From positions 1 to 64,000 of the forward strand of contig JBFWSG010000005.1 in assembly GCA_050248495.1 (NCBI GenBank): 64,000 nucleotides of DNA, written 5' to 3'. Below, one piece after another: positions 1 through 6,806 of this stretch. The DNA comes from DASYDU01 sp050248495 (lineage in GTDB: Bacteria; Planctomycetota; Planctomycetia; Pirellulales; Lacipirellulaceae). The stretch's first letter is position 1; each line of letters opens with the position of its first letter. The notes under the pieces were generated by a model. It was not told where the DNA came from. It searched no databases and saw only the letters and a list, made by a program, of their open reading frames with translations. The position numbers were made by a program, and so were the translations under genes.

Positions 1-1
1 A

Positions 2-109
2 GCCCGGGCAGTCGATCAACTCCAAGACACGATCGTAGGCTGTCTCGAAAAGTTCACCACCACCGAATGCAGCCACTACTTCCGACACTGTGGATACTCG
101 GCACGGTAA
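2..109 (+). pseudogene. IS630-family transposase, C-terminal end only (cut by window edge)
   Basis: The first 35 codons visible end in TAA at 107-109. They read as the usual C-terminus of IS630-type DDE transposases, where the last helix carries a Phe-Thr-x-x-Glu-Cys then Tyr-Phe-Arg-His-x-Gly-Tyr pattern. The rest of the gene lies outside the window, so it cannot be said whether the element is intact. Just after the stop, around 110-130, the sequence TGAAATGCGCTCTAG could be the start of the right inverted end; the left end is not available. IS630 elements move by a DDE recombinase and insert at TA. The family call rests on a short tail and is moderately certain. Confidence 0.65.
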
Positions 110-212
110 TCTGAAATGCGCTCTAGTAGTGTTGCCGAGGATACCCGCCGCGGCCAACAGAAATTGAGATGAGGATTGCTTCCTGCATTCTTATACCGAA
201 GCGTGGCGAGCA

Positions 213-431
213 CTAGCGATTGGGGTCGGCGGGACCATCGGGCGGGAGGCGGCGCTTGCCCTGGTACATCAAGTTGAGAACGTACGCGCACACGAAGACG
301 ATGCCGGCCGAGATCACAAGAATCGTTAACGCGTCAGCCCAACTGATCGCATCGAGGTACAGGGGCGGCTGGAACTTGGCAGCTTCACTTGCGCCTACAG
401 CCATTATCGTTGTTGCCGAGGTGTCATTCAT
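213..431 (-). CDS. Small single-pass membrane protein, unknown function
   Basis: A 72-residue protein with one clear hydrophobic helix at about residues 34-56, followed by a Lys-Arg-Arg stop-transfer patch and a Pro/Asp-rich tail, so the C-terminus is probably cytoplasmic. I placed the start at the ATG at 431; an upstream in-frame ATG at 446 would add only five residues. It lies beside another small membrane protein on the same strand and next to the IS630 end. I recognise no family. The hydrophobic segment and charge pattern make it more than a random frame, but it could still be spurious. Confidence 0.45.
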   Translation of the reverse strand: MNDTSATTIMAVGASEAAKFQPPLYLDAISWADALTILVISAGIVFVCAYVLNLMYQGKRRLPPDGPADPNR

Positions 432-494
432 GTGCGTTCGCCACACGGGTCCATTATATGTGCGACTGGAAGAATGCCACTAAGTGCAGCAGGG

Positions 495-746
495 CTATTT
501 CTCTAGTTTCCGCAAGCCTTTGATGCCGTAGTAAAGAAGCCCCCAGCCACAAACGGCACAGACTAAGTAGCTAACAATTGGGACAGAAACGCCTCTTCCG
601 AATCGCTCGCTGTAGCCAGTGCTCGCCTCAAAAAGCCGTTCGTCAAAGAAAGCGCCGACAATTGGCGTAACGAGCATCAGCGCACCGCACACAATTTGTA
701 CGAACAGCATCCAAGGCTGTTGGCGGTCCGGTTTCGTCTTACGCAT
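495..746 (-). CDS. Small two-helix membrane protein, unknown function
   Basis: An 83-residue protein with a basic N-terminus (Arg-Lys-Thr-Lys), a hydrophobic helix at about residues 13-33, a charged loop, a second helix at about 54-74 and a Lys-rich end, so both termini are likely cytoplasmic. The ATG at 746 is preferred to the TTG seven codons upstream. It lies upstream of, and on the same strand as, the small membrane protein at 213-431, with 63 bases between them. No recognisable family; function unknown. Confidence 0.5.
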   Translation of the reverse strand: MRKTKPDRQQPWMLFVQIVCGALMLVTPIVGAFFDERLFEASTGYSERFGRGVSVPIVSYLVCAVCGWGLLYYGIKGLRKLEK

Positions 747-1295
747 TGATGGGTGGCGGTCAATCAAGTGTGTCTGGCGGGGAGGCCATCGCGTTCGCGT
801 ACTATGTTCGATCGCTTTCGGCGAGCAACAAGCTGCAATTCACGGTCAATGGTTCGACGCCATCAAGGCTCGCCCCGCCTCCCCACTACTGTAAACGCAT
901 TTCAAGCCCAATTTCCACAGGATGTTGTGCTAGCAGTGGCGTCTTCGCCCCAAAATAGGCGATCTTCTTGCAATTGCCGCCAGGCTCGTTACATTCGTCC
1001 TTCACTTGCATTTCCCTTAACTGCCCGGTGACACGGCTGTTAACCACAAGGGGTTCTTTCCGCCGAGCGAACAGGACGTTGGACTCGTTGCGTGCTGGGC
1101 CAATTTCTTCCACGGCCTCTGCTGCGCAGCGGTCAGCTAACCGCCAAGCTTCCAAGGGATTCTGGCTTTGGTGGCGCTCGTTCTACCGACTGCAACTGGC
1201 TGCGTGCAATGCTGCGCGGTCGGGAAAATTCGCTCGTTCCCGGGAAGCAACTCCGCGACAGGGCCGTTTTGACGATGGCCAAGGAGTGCAAGGGA
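747..1295. other. Intergenic region without a supported gene
   Basis: About 550 bases between the small membrane protein and the amidotransferase-like gene. Short frames exist on both strands (for example 886-1155 on the minus strand), but none shows a family motif, hydrophobic pattern or good ribosome binding site. The right end carries the ribosome binding site AAGGAG at 1281-1286 for the downstream gene. Promoters for the two divergent genes presumably lie here, but none is clear. Confidence 0.5.
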
Positions 1296-2039
1296 ATGTC
1301 CAAGCCGATTATTGCTCTGAATGCCGACTATCGTGCCGCCGCTGCCGGCCGCTCTTCGTTCAGCTATCTCGACGCGTGTTACTTCGACGCCGTGACCAAC
1401 GCAGGTGGCATCCCGCTGATCCTGCCGCCGCTGGAGAGCGAAGACGACCTCGCCGACGCGCTCGCACCCGTGGATGGGGTCGTGCTCGTGGGCGGTGCCG
1501 ACCTCGATCCACGCCGCGACGGCTGGATGTTGCACCCCACGATCCGCCCGCTCGCGGCGCGGCGCGAGACGTTTGATCGCCGGCTGATGCAGCTCGTGGC
1601 CGATCGCCGGCTGCCAGTGTTCGGCATCGGGGCGGGGATGCAACTCCTCAACGTGACGATGGGCGGCAATTTGATGTTCCACATCCCCGAGGACCGGCCG
1701 GCGGCGCTCCCGCACCTCGACCCGCTCGACCCGGCCCACCGCCACACGCTGGAGCTCACGCCCGGCTCGCTGATGGAGCGGGTCTACGGCGACGGCGAGC
1801 TGCGGGTGAACAGTATGCACCACATGGCGGTGGATGAAGTGGCCGCGGGCTTCGAAGTCACCGCCCGCTGCCCGGACGGGATCATCGAGGCGATCGAGAG
1901 CCGCATCCCCGACTGGTTCGCCATCGGCACTCAGTTCCATCCGGAAGCGCAAACGGCCTCGGCCCTCGACCGGCGGATCTTCGAAGAATTCGTCGACGCG
2001 GTGAAGGAATCGGTGAGTGCGATGCGGATGGTGGCGTAG
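1296..2039 (+). CDS. Class-I glutamine amidotransferase-like protein (peptidase C26 / PuuD family) lacking the catalytic Cys
   Basis: A 247-residue protein with the PuuD (gamma-glutamyl-GABA hydrolase) layout. It has an N-terminal segment with a Gly-Gly-Ala-Asp-Leu-Asp-Pro loop near 66-72, a nucleophile elbow near 110-114, and the C-terminal Phe-His-Pro-Glu (214-217) of the catalytic His/Glu. The elbow reads Gly-Ile-Gly-Ala-Gly-Met-Gln, whereas active members have Gly-Ile-Cys-Arg-Gly-Met-Gln; the nucleophile position 112 is therefore Gly. The start at 1296 is chosen because AAGGAG sits nine bases upstream; longer in-frame starts at 1092 and 1275 lack this. The family hydrolyses gamma-glutamyl amides; this member is probably not a standard hydrolase. 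It stands alone, with a repeat element downstream. Confidence 0.85.
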   Translation: MSKPIIALNADYRAAAAGRSSFSYLDACYFDAVTNAGGIPLILPPLESEDDLADALAPVDGVVLVGGADLDPRRDGWMLHPTIRPLAARRETFDRRLMQLVADRRLPVFGIGAGMQLLNVTMGGNLMFHIPEDRPAALPHLDPLDPAHRHTLELTPGSLMERVYGDGELRVNSMHHMAVDEVAAGFEVTARCPDGIIEAIESRIPDWFAIGTQFHPEAQTASALDRRIFEEFVDAVKESVSAMRMVA

Positions 2040-2211
2040 CTACAGTTCGTTGCGGCCGCTGATTCCTAAACACTCCCCATGCACAGGGAGTCAGCTCGAA
2101 ACACGGAAGTTATCCTCCAGTTGGAAGGGTGCGGTCTGGCGAGACACGGACGCTTTCGCCAGGCCGCACCCGCGTTTTTGGGTTGAGCGGTCTGATTGTC
2201 AGGTCGCTGCT

Positions 2212-2304
2212 GTGGGAGGCGTCGCCGACGCCGATTGGGCGCTCTTCTCTCCCTTGGCGCTCTCCGATCGGCAATCGACAATCGCGGTCAGAGACCCCTC
2301 CTAC
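2212..2304. repeat. MITE-like element with ~26-bp terminal inverted repeats, copy 1
   Basis: Left arm 2212-2237 begins GTGGGAGGCGTCGCCGAC; right arm 2279-2304 is its near reverse complement ending GAGACCCCTCCTAC. A second element of the same length class and the same ends lies at 37283-37381. The core (about 40 bases) is not obviously conserved between the copies. It has no coding capacity, so if it was mobile it needed a transposase in trans. It lies just upstream of the zinc-ribbon gene, ending 13 bases before its start codon. Confidence 0.75.
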
Positions 2305-2317
2305 AACGATTGCGCTT

Positions 2318-2794
2318 ATGTTTTCCAGCGAGCTCGTCTGCGGCAATTGCGGGTGGCGGACCGTGTGCGGCCGCGAAGACGCCATCGGCCGGCTGCGGCT
2401 GATCGGCCTGTTGCGGCGCGACCCCGATCCGGAGGAAGCGGTCCTCCGCGAGCTGTTCACCGAATCAGCGCCGCGGATGACGTGTCCGCTCTGCAAAGAG
2501 CAGCGGCTCCGCGCGGCCGATCACGATGCGACACAAGATGACGACGATTTCGATTGGCAAGCGGCGGTACTCTGCGAAATTTGCCGCGAGCCAATCGCCC
2601 CCGAGCGTGTCGAAGCACTCCCAGGCGTAAAGCGCTGCGTCCGCTGCCAGGGCCTCGACGAAGCGGGCGTCGCGCTGGAAGAACCGGACTTCTGCCCCCG
2701 CTGCGGCTCGCTGATCGAAGTCCGCGCGAGCCGCCGCGGCGGCATCACCCGCTACCGCCGCTTCTGCACCGGCCAGCCGCCGTGCCGGTTGTAG
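2318..2794 (+). CDS. Multi-zinc-ribbon protein with a DksA/TraR-like finger
   Basis: A 158-residue soluble protein with several Cys pairs: C8/C11, C56/C59, then C86/C89 with C107/C110 spaced like a DksA/TraR finger (Cys-x2-Cys-x17-Cys-x2-Cys), and a final group C126/C129 with C150/C156. An acidic run (Asp at about 72-77) precedes the DksA-like finger. The ATG at 2318 is the natural start, since the upstream in-frame extension would run through the repeat at 2212-2304. The pattern suggests a zinc-binding regulator or RNA-polymerase-associated protein, but the DksA coiled coil is absent, so the role is unknown. A decayed copy of its last 27 codons is present at 3477-3558. Confidence 0.75.
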   Translation: MFSSELVCGNCGWRTVCGREDAIGRLRLIGLLRRDPDPEEAVLRELFTESAPRMTCPLCKEQRLRAADHDATQDDDDFDWQAAVLCEICREPIAPERVEALPGVKRCVRCQGLDEAGVALEEPDFCPRCGSLIEVRASRRGGITRYRRFCTGQPPCRL

Positions 2795-2820
2795 TTGACA
2801 TTACGCTTCCATCAAGCGCG

Positions 2821-3090
2821 TTATCGTTTGCGTCGGCGGGCTGCCTTCCAGAATTCATCGCGCGATAATCCCTTGCCGGCCGCGATGCTGTGCCGCGATT
2901 CGTTGAGCATTGCCTGGAAGCGAGGCGAACGAGAGAGCATCAACCGGTCCAAGTCCTCTTCATCCGTCGGCACGAGCAGCACCGCTGCCGGTTTCCCATT
3001 GCGGGTGATGATCAACGGCCCTTCGGTGGCGCACTCGTCGACGTAGGCGCTCAAACGAGCTTTCGCATCGGCAATCGGGACAATCTTCAT
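2821..3090 (-). CDS. Type II antitoxin, Phd/YefM family
   Basis: An 89-residue protein beginning Met-Lys-Ile-Val-Pro, with the Ala-Lys-Ala-Arg-Leu-Ser helix and the Ile-Thr-Arg-Asn-Gly-Lys-Pro-Ala-Ala-Val-Leu strand typical of Phd/YefM DNA-binding domains. The basic C-terminus (Arg-Arg-Arg-Lys-Arg) would contact the toxin. Its start codon overlaps the toxin stop in an ATGA junction (3087-3090), so translation is probably coupled. The order is toxin first, antitoxin second, the reverse of most phd/yefM operons and more like higBA. In such systems the antitoxin neutralises the toxin and represses the operon. Family assignment is firm; activity is inferred. Confidence 0.88.
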   Translation of the reverse strand: MKIVPIADAKARLSAYVDECATEGPLIITRNGKPAAVLLVPTDEEDLDRLMLSRSPRFQAMLNESRHSIAAGKGLSRDEFWKAARRRKR

Positions 3091-3410
3091 GGGGTATACT
3101 CCTGGCCTCCGATGAACAGTCGATTCCGGTCTTTCATGCCGATCGCCAGGATGTGAACTTCGCCAGCAGGTTCGTCCACATCGTAAAACACGCGAAAGCA
3201 ATTCTGCGGACCGAACCGCAGTTCCCAAGTCGAACCCGCGGGCCCAGATTTGCTGAGCGGCTTACGGTTTCTGGTTTCCTTGAGCGGAGTCGATCGCAGT
3301 TGTCCGTCCGTGGTCCGCTGAATCAAACCGTGATGTTTCCGCTCAATGGCGTCGAGGTGATCGAGCGTTTCCGGAGCAAACACCAGGTCGAATTTCCGCC
3401 GGCTCGCCAT
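3087..3410 (-). CDS. Type II toxin, RelE/ParE superfamily
   Basis: A 107-residue protein of RelE size. It opens with a strand and a helix (Leu-Asp-His-Leu-Asp-Ala-Ile-Glu-Arg-Lys), then a Lys-rich middle, and the beta core ending Trp-Glu-Leu-Arg-Phe-Gly-Pro-Gln-Asn-Cys-Phe-Arg-Val-Phe-Tyr-Asp-Val, the diagnostic RelE/ParE segment. It is the first gene of a two-gene operon with the Phd-type antitoxin. RelE toxins cut mRNA on the ribosome, while ParE toxins inhibit gyrase; which applies here is not decidable by eye. The module sits between the zinc-ribbon gene and a duplicate of that gene's 3' end, which suggests it was inserted. Confidence 0.87.
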   Translation of the reverse strand: MASRRKFDLVFAPETLDHLDAIERKHHGLIQRTTDGQLRSTPLKETRNRKPLSKSGPAGSTWELRFGPQNCFRVFYDVDEPAGEVHILAIGMKDRNRLFIGGQEYTP

Positions 3411-3476
3411 GGACTAGAATTATAGTCCATTAAGTGGTCAGAGTCAAAGATTGATTTTCGTCGGGCGGCGGGCAAG

Positions 3477-3558
3477 TGGAAGCCCGCGCGAGCCGCGGCA
3501 GCGGCATCACCCGCTACCGCGACTTCTATTCGGCCAGCCGCCCTGCCGTTTGTGACTG
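3477..3558 (+). pseudogene. Decayed duplicate of the 3' end of the zinc-ribbon gene
   Basis: This stretch aligns with 2715-2797, the last ~27 codons of the zinc-ribbon gene. The shared core runs through a Gly-Ile-Thr-Arg-Tyr-Arg segment with nearly identical bases, then a one-base length difference, then the same CGGCCAGCCGCC block. It has no start codon, no upstream homology and a shifted frame at the end, so it is a fragment. It lies immediately beyond the RelE/Phd module and abuts the stop codon of the gene at 3559-4110. Confidence 0.72.
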
Positions 3559-4110
3559 TCAAATGCTGACAAATCCACAATTGTGGCGTCTTGCGTGCTC
3601 GATCGCCGCTGCCCAGCCAGAATTATCATTCACCACAAATCGCTCTTTCTCACCCGTCGTGAGATGCACCAATAGCCCGTTGTTAAAGACACCAACTGTC
3701 CTCACCGCCTCTACCGCGGCAATTTCCGGAAACCTCGCGGTCCATTCATGGTTCTGGAGGTTGAATTTGTGAGATGCAAAGTGAATTCGATCACCCGTTA
3801 GCCACAAATAACCGCCAACACCTTCGGCACCTTTGAAGTTATTTGCGGGTCCTTCATAAACAATGGTCTCGGACCCGAAGTCCGGACGTTCGACCTTGAA
3901 ACGGGCGGCTTGGCGGCGAGCAAACGTAGACATAAGCCAACTAAAAAGGATGCCAAAGAACACGCCGGCCACGATTCCCGCAGGCAGTCCTACCGCATAT
4001 CGACCTGATTGAATGGAGAACCAAACGCTCATCGGCAAGCCGTAGAGCAATCCACTGATGACGGCGAGTCGGCGCCAATTATTCGGTGATGTTGATTGCA
4101 GCTTTGACAT
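3559..4110 (-). CDS. GRAM/PH-like membrane protein
   Basis: A 183-residue protein with two hydrophobic helices near residues 14-32 and 40-62, joined by a short loop, then a soluble domain of about 110 residues. That domain has alternating beta strands and the segment Gly-Gly-Tyr-Leu-Trp-Leu-Thr-Gly-Asp-Arg-Ile-His-Phe, typical of GRAM/bacterial PH-like domains that bind lipids or polar surfaces. The ATG at 4110 is preferred over one twelve codons upstream. It is monocistronic in appearance, and its stop is next to a fragment duplicated from 2715-2797. Function unknown; membrane location is likely. Confidence 0.7.
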   Translation of the reverse strand: MSKLQSTSPNNWRRLAVISGLLYGLPMSVWFSIQSGRYAVGLPAGIVAGVFFGILFSWLMSTFARRQAARFKVERPDFGSETIVYEGPANNFKGAEGVGGYLWLTGDRIHFASHKFNLQNHEWTARFPEIAAVEAVRTVGVFNNGLLVHLTTGEKERFVVNDNSGWAAAIEHARRHNCGFVSI

Positions 4111-4179
4111 TACAGACTCTTTGTGTTTGGCAAATCGTCGTAACAACCGAGTTCTAGCAGTCCAATTTAGCGGCAGCCT

Positions 4180-4620
4180 TCACTCTTCCCCGATATCCTC
4201 ATTCCACAACTCCGGCCGGGCGGCGATGAAGTCTTTCATCAATTGAATGCACTCCTCGCTGTCGACGTTTACCAGCTCGATGCCGCGCGAGCGGGTGTAG
4301 TCTTCCGGGCCTCGAAAGGTGCGGTTTTCGCCGATCACGATTTTGGGGATGCGGTAGAGCAGGGCGGTGCCGCTGCACATGTCGCAGGGGGAGAGGGTCG
4401 AGTAGAGGACGCTCCGCCGGTAGTCGGACGGCTTCAGGCGGCCGGCGTTTTCGAGGCAGTCCATCTCGGCGTGCAGGATCGCGCTGCCCTTTTGCACGCG
4501 GCGGTTGTGGCCGCGGCCGACTACTTTGCCGCCAACGACCAGCACTGAGCCGATGGGGATGCCGCCCTCGGCGAGTCCTAGCCTTGCCTCGTCGATCGCC
4601 ATCGCCATAAATTCATCCAT
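4180..4620 (-). CDS. Cytosine deaminase-like nucleobase deaminase (yeast Fcy1 type)
   Basis: A 146-residue protein of the cytidine-deaminase-like fold. The zinc site is clear: His50-Ala-Glu52 and the Ser-Pro-Cys79-Asp-Met-Cys82 motif. The context (Leu-Glu-Asn-Ala-Gly-Arg-Leu after the HAE motif, Gly-Glu-Asn after the second motif, and the end Arg-Pro-Glu-Leu-Trp-Asn-Glu-Asp-Ile-Gly-Glu) closely follows the yeast cytosine deaminase Fcy1, so conversion of cytosine to uracil is the best guess. Guanine deaminase or tRNA deaminase (TadA) are less likely because their hallmark C-termini are absent. It is downstream of nadE on the same strand but separated by a 76-bp hairpin element. Confidence 0.87.
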   Translation of the reverse strand: MDEFMAMAIDEARLGLAEGGIPIGSVLVVGGKVVGRGHNRRVQKGSAILHAEMDCLENAGRLKPSDYRRSVLYSTLSPCDMCSGTALLYRIPKIVIGENRTFRGPEDYTRSRGIELVNVDSEECIQLMKDFIAARPELWNEDIGEE

Positions 4621-4656
4621 GAGTTTTGCTCCGTCTTCAGTTGGAAAAGAAGGAAG

Positions 4657-4732
4657 TTGAACATAAGGAAACAGAGAAAACAGAGGAAGGCAATTTGTCT
4701 GTACTCTGTTCTCTCTGTTTCCTTATGTTCAA
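4657..4732. repeat. 76-bp hairpin element with 29-bp inverted arms
   Basis: Left arm 4657-4685 begins TTGAACATAAGGAAACAGAG; right arm 4704-4732 ends CTGTTTCCTTATGTTCAA. The arms match at 28 of 29 positions around an 18-base loop. The element is much richer in A and T than its surroundings and has no coding capacity, which suggests a MITE or REP-like insertion. It lies between nadE and the deaminase gene, where it could fold in a read-through transcript and affect either gene. Confidence 0.82.
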
Positions 4733-4763
4733 AAGTCTTGTAATTTGGCCGGTACGATGTCGA

Positions 4764-6782
4764 TCAGTGTTGTTCGATCCTTGCTCGCAATTGTGCCAGT
4801 TCGCGTTCGAATCCGCTATTGAGAATGGGGAAGCGGCACCAGGTTTTGGGGTCGAGGTTCTCATCATCGAGGTGGAAGGACGGGGCGTACCGCTCGCGCT
4901 TCCACTGGTTGCGGCACCAGAGCTGGAAGAACCGCTCGACCCACGCGGCCAGCTGCTTCGCCGAGTGTTCGGGAAAGAGCGGCGTCACGGTCTCCCATAC
5001 GTCGACGGGCATTTGGCGGTCGCGGATGGCGGCCCGCTCGATCGCATCCAGCACGCGGTAGGGCATGAGGTCGCCCTCGTCGGTCTGGCCTTCGCCCGGC
5101 GGCCGTAGCTCGGCGGTCGGCCGCTGCGCGTTCACGACTGCCAGCGCCGGCAGCGGCCCGACGCCCGCCGGCCCGGTGCGCTCCATCCACTGGAGCCATT
5201 CGAGCAGAAACGCCTTGTCGATGCCCGCGATCGGTGCGAGGCCGCCCGCCGTGTCGCCGTCCATCGTGGCGTACCCGACGGCCGCCTCGCTGCGGTTGCT
5301 GGTCGTGAGCAATAGCCCGCCGCGCAAATTCGCCAGCAGCCAGATCCCCGGCGCTCGGGCCCGGGCCTGAATGTTCTGCAGCGCTACGTCATCATGCTCC
5401 CAGGTGAGCTCGCGGCCTATCTCCTGCGACACAATCGACACGTAATCGTCGACGGCCCGGTCGACGTTCCACTCCAGAAATTCGGCGCCGACGGCATCGG
5501 CGATCGTGCGAGCGGCGTTCCGCGTCACGTCGCCGCTATTGCGCGTAGCCTGGTAGACGCAGGTGAGCAGTTGCCGCACGACCTCGCGCTCGGAGCTCGC
5601 CGACGCGACCGCCGGCAGCTTCGCCAGCAGCCCGTCGAGTCCCAATTCCCGGCTGCCGAACTGCACCATGAGGTGGACCATCACGGCCACCGCCGACGAA
5701 TCGGCCCCGCCGCTGAGCGAGACGACGAGTTGCCGCGCGTGGCTCTTCCGCAAATAGTCGAAGAGCGCGAGCGGCACGGATCGCGCAAACTCTTCTTCCT
5801 TGCGCTGCGGGCTGGTCTCCCAGGCGGGATGTCCCGGCACATTCGCGTTGCCGGCGGACGATGAAACCGTCGTCCGCTCACTGCCGGCGTCAGGCCAGGC
5901 AAAATCAGCGACGATCGTCCGGCCGTCCTCGTTCGCCTGTGCCGCGTCCGATTTCTCGTGGAACGCGGTTCGCGCCCGGCGGGTGGCGGTGACGTCGATG
6001 AGGGTCGTCGAGAGCACCCAGTCGGCGAACGAGAACCGCGGCCCGCGCAGCAGCATCTTGCCGCCGCTGGCGAGCAGCGTGCCGCCATCGTAAACCGCCC
6101 GGCCCGATTCGTTGCCGAGCAGATTGCAGTAGGCGTAGCTGACGCAGAACGCCCGCGAGCCTTCGAGCACGAACCGCTCGCGGATGTCTTGCTTGGCGAA
6201 CGCAAAATGGCTCGCGCTCGGATTGAGCAAGATGTCGGCCCCGCGCTGGGCGAGGCGCGCCCCGGTGCGGTCGGCCACCCAGGCATCGCGGCAAATCTCG
6301 AAGCCGATCCGCACGTCGCCCACTTCAAACAGCAGGTCGCCGATCGGAAAAGCCTGGCCGTCGATTTCGATTTCGCCGACTTCGCCCGGCGGCCAGCGGC
6401 GGAACCAACGCGGCTCGTAGTGAATGCCGTCGCCCGCGAGGTGCTGCTTGGCCACAATGCCCAAGAGCCGCCCGTCGCAAGCCATCGCCGCGCAATTGTA
6501 GACCGCGCCCTCATAGTCCATCGGCAGGCCCAGGCACGTGACGATGCCGCGCGTGGCCGGCAGGCACGCCATCAGCATTTCGAGCGAAGTCTGCTGCACA
6601 CCGGGGGCGTGGAACATGTCTTCGCAGCCGTAGCCGCTCAGGCACAGCTCGGGGAGGCAGAGCACGCCGACGCCGGCGTCGCGGGCCGCCTCGATCGCGG
6701 CGACGATGCGGCGCAGGTTGTCCTCCCACGCCATCGGCGTCTGATTCAAACTGGCGGCGGCCAGGCGGATGCGATTCAACAC
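4764..6782 (-). CDS. nadE: Glutamine-dependent NAD+ synthetase
   Basis: A 672-residue two-domain enzyme that makes NAD+ from nicotinic acid adenine dinucleotide, ATP and glutamine in the cytoplasm. The N-terminal nitrilase-type glutaminase shows its triad: Glu45 in Leu-Pro-Glu-Leu, a Lys in Val-Ala-Lys-Gln-His near 115, and Cys in Phe-Glu-Ile-Cys-Arg-Asp near 176. The C-terminal synthetase begins near 350 with the P-loop Ser-Leu-Ser-Gly-Gly-Ala-Asp-Ser-Ser. Length is normal for the fused bacterial type. cinA lies 24 bases upstream on the same strand, so the two are probably co-transcribed, linking NAD synthesis to pyridine-nucleotide salvage. Confidence 0.96.
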   Translation of the reverse strand: MLNRIRLAAASLNQTPMAWEDNLRRIVAAIEAARDAGVGVLCLPELCLSGYGCEDMFHAPGVQQTSLEMLMACLPATRGIVTCLGLPMDYEGAVYNCAAMACDGRLLGIVAKQHLAGDGIHYEPRWFRRWPPGEVGEIEIDGQAFPIGDLLFEVGDVRIGFEICRDAWVADRTGARLAQRGADILLNPSASHFAFAKQDIRERFVLEGSRAFCVSYAYCNLLGNESGRAVYDGGTLLASGGKMLLRGPRFSFADWVLSTTLIDVTATRRARTAFHEKSDAAQANEDGRTIVADFAWPDAGSERTTVSSSAGNANVPGHPAWETSPQRKEEEFARSVPLALFDYLRKSHARQLVVSLSGGADSSAVAVMVHLMVQFGSRELGLDGLLAKLPAVASASSEREVVRQLLTCVYQATRNSGDVTRNAARTIADAVGAEFLEWNVDRAVDDYVSIVSQEIGRELTWEHDDVALQNIQARARAPGIWLLANLRGGLLLTTSNRSEAAVGYATMDGDTAGGLAPIAGIDKAFLLEWLQWMERTGPAGVGPLPALAVVNAQRPTAELRPPGEGQTDEGDLMPYRVLDAIERAAIRDRQMPVDVWETVTPLFPEHSAKQLAAWVERFFQLWCRNQWKRERYAPSFHLDDENLDPKTWCRFPILNSGFERELAQLRARIEQH

Positions 6783-6806
6783 GGGGCCTCGACTCTTTGG
6801 GTAATT

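Noticed and set aside
886..1155. Minus-strand frame of 89 codons in the 747-1295 gap
   Set aside because: No family motif, poor start context, and no neighbour on that strand that would make it part of an operon.
2318..2794. Zinc-ribbon protein as DksA itself
   Set aside because: Only the finger spacing matches; the long coiled coil with the acidic tip is absent.
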